A DNA stretch of 7,446 nt from an uncultured Bacillota bacterium (lineage in GTDB: Bacteria; Bacillota; Clostridia; Christensenellales; UBA1242). The position numbers and the translations under genes were made by a program. Numbering within the stretch: position 1 is the first letter of the stretch; every line of letters begins with the position of its first letter. Shown piece after piece: positions 5,665 through 7,446 of this stretch. A model generated the notes under the pieces. It did no database searches. It worked only from the letters and a program-made list of their open reading frames with translations, and was not told the DNA's origin. Location of the stretch: positions 1 through 7,446 of the forward strand of contig CAMUGK010000043.1 in assembly GCA_947088415.1 (NCBI GenBank), written 5' to 3'.

Positions 5665-5698
5665 AAAGCCCTAAACTCACTTAAGAATTTAGGGCTTT
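5665..5698 (-). terminator. Intrinsic terminator of the ABC-F gene
   Basis: AAAGCCCTAAA (5665-5675) and TTTAGGGCTTT (5688-5698) form an 11-bp stem with a 12-nt loop. It lies 24 bases past the ABC-F stop. On the minus strand the T-tract is short (TTTGTTAT), so termination may be incomplete and the 118-residue gene could receive read-through. Confidence 0.72.
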
Positions 5699-5722
5699 TA
5701 TACATAATTTTGTAGGATTTTG

Positions 5723-7306
5723 TTATTTTTGACCATACTTTTCAACATATTCTTCATAAGTGCCAGTAAAGTCAATGATTTTATTTTCGTCAGTCATGTC
5801 AATAATGCGGTTTGCAACAGTTTCAATAATCTCTTGGTCATGAGTTGAAAAGAGCAGAACACCTTTATAATTTTGCATACCTTTATTGAGTGCAGTGATT
5901 GATTCAAGGTCAAGGTGATTTGTTGGCTCATCTAATATGATAAGATTTGAGCCTTCAAGCATGATTTTTGCAAACATACATCTCACACGTTCACCACCAG
6001 ACAAAACGTTTGCTGGCTTTAAGTTTTCTTCGCCAGTAAACAGCATTCTTCCAAGCCAAGAGCGAATGAATGTTTCGTTTTGGTCTTTTGAATATTGTCT
6101 AAGCCAATCAACAATTGAAGAGTCGTTCTTTTCAAATAGTTCGCCATAACTTTGTGGAAGATATGACTTTGAAATTGTTTTCCCCCAACGAATCTCGCCA
6201 CTGTCTGCGTCGTCTTTTCCCATAAGAATATTGAATAAAGTGCTTAAAATTTGATTATTTTTTGCAAAAAAGACAACTTTTTGGTCTTTTTCTATGTTAA
6301 ATGAAAGATTTTTGAAAAATCCGTTTTTAGTCAAGTTTTCAACTTTTAAAACTTCTTTGCCAATTTCTTGCGTGTATTCAAAGTTGATGTAAGGATATTT
6401 TCTTGAAGAAGGTCTAATATCTTCAATAGTTAATCTTTCAAGTTCTTTCTTTCGGCTTGTTGCTTGTTTAGATTTAGAAGCATTTGCCGAGAAGCGTGCA
6501 ATAAAGTCTTTAAGTTCCTTAGCACGTTGTTCTGCCTTTTTGTTTTGGTCTTTAAGTTGACGAGCCATAAGTTGACTTGTTTCATACCAAAAGTCATAGT
6601 TTCCAAGATACATATTGATTTGACCATAGTCAACATCGCAAATATGAGTGCAGACTTTATTTAAAAAGTGACGGTTGTGCGAAACAATAATAACTATATT
6701 TTCAAAACCTAGCAAAAAGTTTTCTAGCCAGCGTGTTGTTTTAAAGTCAAGGTTGTTTGTAGGCTCATCCAAAACCAAAATGTCAGGATTTCCAAAGAGT
6801 GCTTGAGCAAGCAAAACTTTAACCTTAATTTTAGGGTCCATGTCAGCCATAAGAGTGTAATATTCACTTTCATTCAGACCAAGATTTTGAAGTAGGTTTT
6901 TGGCTTCGCTTTCAGCTTCCCAGCCACCAAGTTCGGCAAACAAAGTTTCAAGTTCGCCAGCTTTAATTCCATCCTCTTCATTAAAGTCTGGCTTCATATA
7001 TAATTCATCTTTTTCCTTTTGAATTTCCATTAAACGTTTGTGACCTAAAAGCACGGTGTCTAAAACCGTTTCGTTGTCGTAAGCGTTTTGGTTTTGTGCT
7101 AAAACGCTCATGCGTTCGCCAGGGGTTATAAAAATTTCGCCAGTGTTTGGCTCAAGTTCGCCAGTCAAAATTTTTAAAAAAGTTGACTTTCCAGCTCCGT
7201 TAGCGCCAATAATGCCATAACAATTTCCTTTTGTAAATTTTAAATTAACTTCTTTATAAAGTGTTCTTCCGCCAAAAGCAAGCGAAATATTTGATGCTTG
7301 AACCAT
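5723..7306 (-). CDS. ykpA: ABC-F ribosome-associated ATPase, YkpA/YbiT type (527 aa)
   Basis: A soluble ABC-F protein with two ATPase domains and no membrane segment. Members bind the ribosomal E site and help stalled or slow translation; the exact role of the YkpA/YbiT branch is not settled. Domain 1 has Walker A GANGAGKST (34-42) and Walker B LDEPTNNLD (179-187). Its switch reads SHNR (209-212) instead of SHDR, and the ABC signature is replaced by ADMDPKIKV (154-162). The linker (about 243-305) holds the charged helices that would reach the P-site tRNA, with FSANASKSKQATSRKK at 272-287. Domain 2 has LSGGE (435-439) and Walker B LDEPTNHLD (458-466). Its P-loop has decayed to FAKNNQILST (347-356), without the Gly and Lys. 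Length is normal. The start at 7306 has AGGAG six nt upstream and a near-consensus promoter. No acquired-resistance context is visible. Confidence 0.93.
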   Translation of the reverse strand: MVQASNISLAFGGRTLYKEVNLKFTKGNCYGIIGANGAGKSTFLKILTGELEPNTGEIFITPGERMSVLAQNQNAYDNETVLDTVLLGHKRLMEIQKEKDELYMKPDFNEEDGIKAGELETLFAELGGWEAESEAKNLLQNLGLNESEYYTLMADMDPKIKVKVLLAQALFGNPDILVLDEPTNNLDFKTTRWLENFLLGFENIVIIVSHNRHFLNKVCTHICDVDYGQINMYLGNYDFWYETSQLMARQLKDQNKKAEQRAKELKDFIARFSANASKSKQATSRKKELERLTIEDIRPSSRKYPYINFEYTQEIGKEVLKVENLTKNGFFKNLSFNIEKDQKVVFFAKNNQILSTLFNILMGKDDADSGEIRWGKTISKSYLPQSYGELFEKNDSSIVDWLRQYSKDQNETFIRSWLGRMLFTGEENLKPANVLSGGERVRCMFAKIMLEGSNLIILDEPTNHLDLESITALNKGMQNYKGVLLFSTHDQEIIETVANRIIDMTDENKIIDFTGTYEEYVEKYGQK

Positions 7307-7333
7307 AATTTTCTCCTAATTTATTTTTGAATT

Positions 7334-7362
7334 ATTATACAAAAAAATTTAAATAAAGTCAA
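7334..7362 (-). promoter_or_regulatory. Promoter of the ABC-F gene
   Basis: TTGACT (7362-7357), 17-nt spacer, TATAAT (7339-7334) on the minus strand; start near 7327, with a leader of about 20 nt carrying AGGAG. The sequence upstream is almost pure A/T and could act as an UP element. Confidence 0.85.
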
Positions 7363-7446
7363 TAATATAAGCTGTTAAAAATAAATTAAAAAATAATAAT
7401 AAAAAAATAAAAAATAATAATTAAATAAAATTAATAAAAAATAGCA
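7363..7446. other. Extremely A/T-rich spacer at the right edge
   Basis: Only 6 of 84 bases are G or C, and between the GCTG and the final GCA there is none. I see no reading frame of useful length, no hairpin terminator and no repeat unit longer than short A/T tracts. It lies upstream of the ABC-F promoter. Confidence 0.75.

Noticed and set aside
5723..7306. Antibiotic-resistance ABC-F protein.
   Set aside because: The sequence follows the housekeeping YkpA/YbiT pattern, and no regulatory leader peptide or mobile context is visible.
7363..7446. A/T-rich right edge as a replication origin or unwinding element.
   Set aside because: There is no DnaA box, iteron or replication gene. AT-rich promoter-upstream sequence explains it.

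Overview
The window looks like chromosome from an uncultured, low-GC member of the Bacillota (Clostridia or Bacilli, host-associated type). The evidence is the AT-rich codon use, strong AGGAG ribosome binding sites, TTGACA/TATAAT promoters, a T-box riboswitch, a dimeric-type glycyl-tRNA synthetase, a YkpA/YbiT-type ABC-F protein, a YugP-type membrane metallopeptidase and a DUF1540 Cys-rich protein. UGA is a stop and UGG encodes Trp, so the mycoplasma code is not in use. The taxonomic placement is inference.

Layout. One gene runs on + at the left edge: the 3' part of a YugP-like zinc peptidase (2-628). It converges on a minus-strand series and shares a bidirectional terminator with it. Read 5'->3' on the minus strand, the series is: ABC-F protein (7306-5723); a 118-residue two-helix membrane protein (5624-5268); a 213-residue protein of the same topology (5204-4563); a T-box leader with its own promoter (about 4522-4369); a GTCAT-type repeat region; glyS (4134-2755); a half-size ABC exporter (2693-1029); and a DUF1540 small Cys-rich protein (946-656). 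Nearly every gene has a recognisable promoter, and four of the six minus-strand genes are followed by a hairpin terminator. This looks like a run of independent units rather than one operon.

How it works together. The best-resolved regulatory unit is glyS. A TTGACA-17-TAAAAT promoter drives a compact T-box whose antiterminator can be paired base by base. It has a 7-nt bulge beginning UGGA, complementary to the UCCA end of tRNA-Gly. Uncharged tRNA-Gly should therefore switch on its own synthetase. A repeat-rich segment of about 200 bp lies between the switch and the glyS ribosome binding site. The exporter gene has an extended -10 box only 8 nt from its ATG and an in-frame stop just upstream, which predicts a leaderless mRNA.

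No phage, insertion sequence, CRISPR, tRNA or rRNA is visible. The part least explained by known families is the pair of adjacent two-helix membrane proteins between the ABC-F gene and the T-box.
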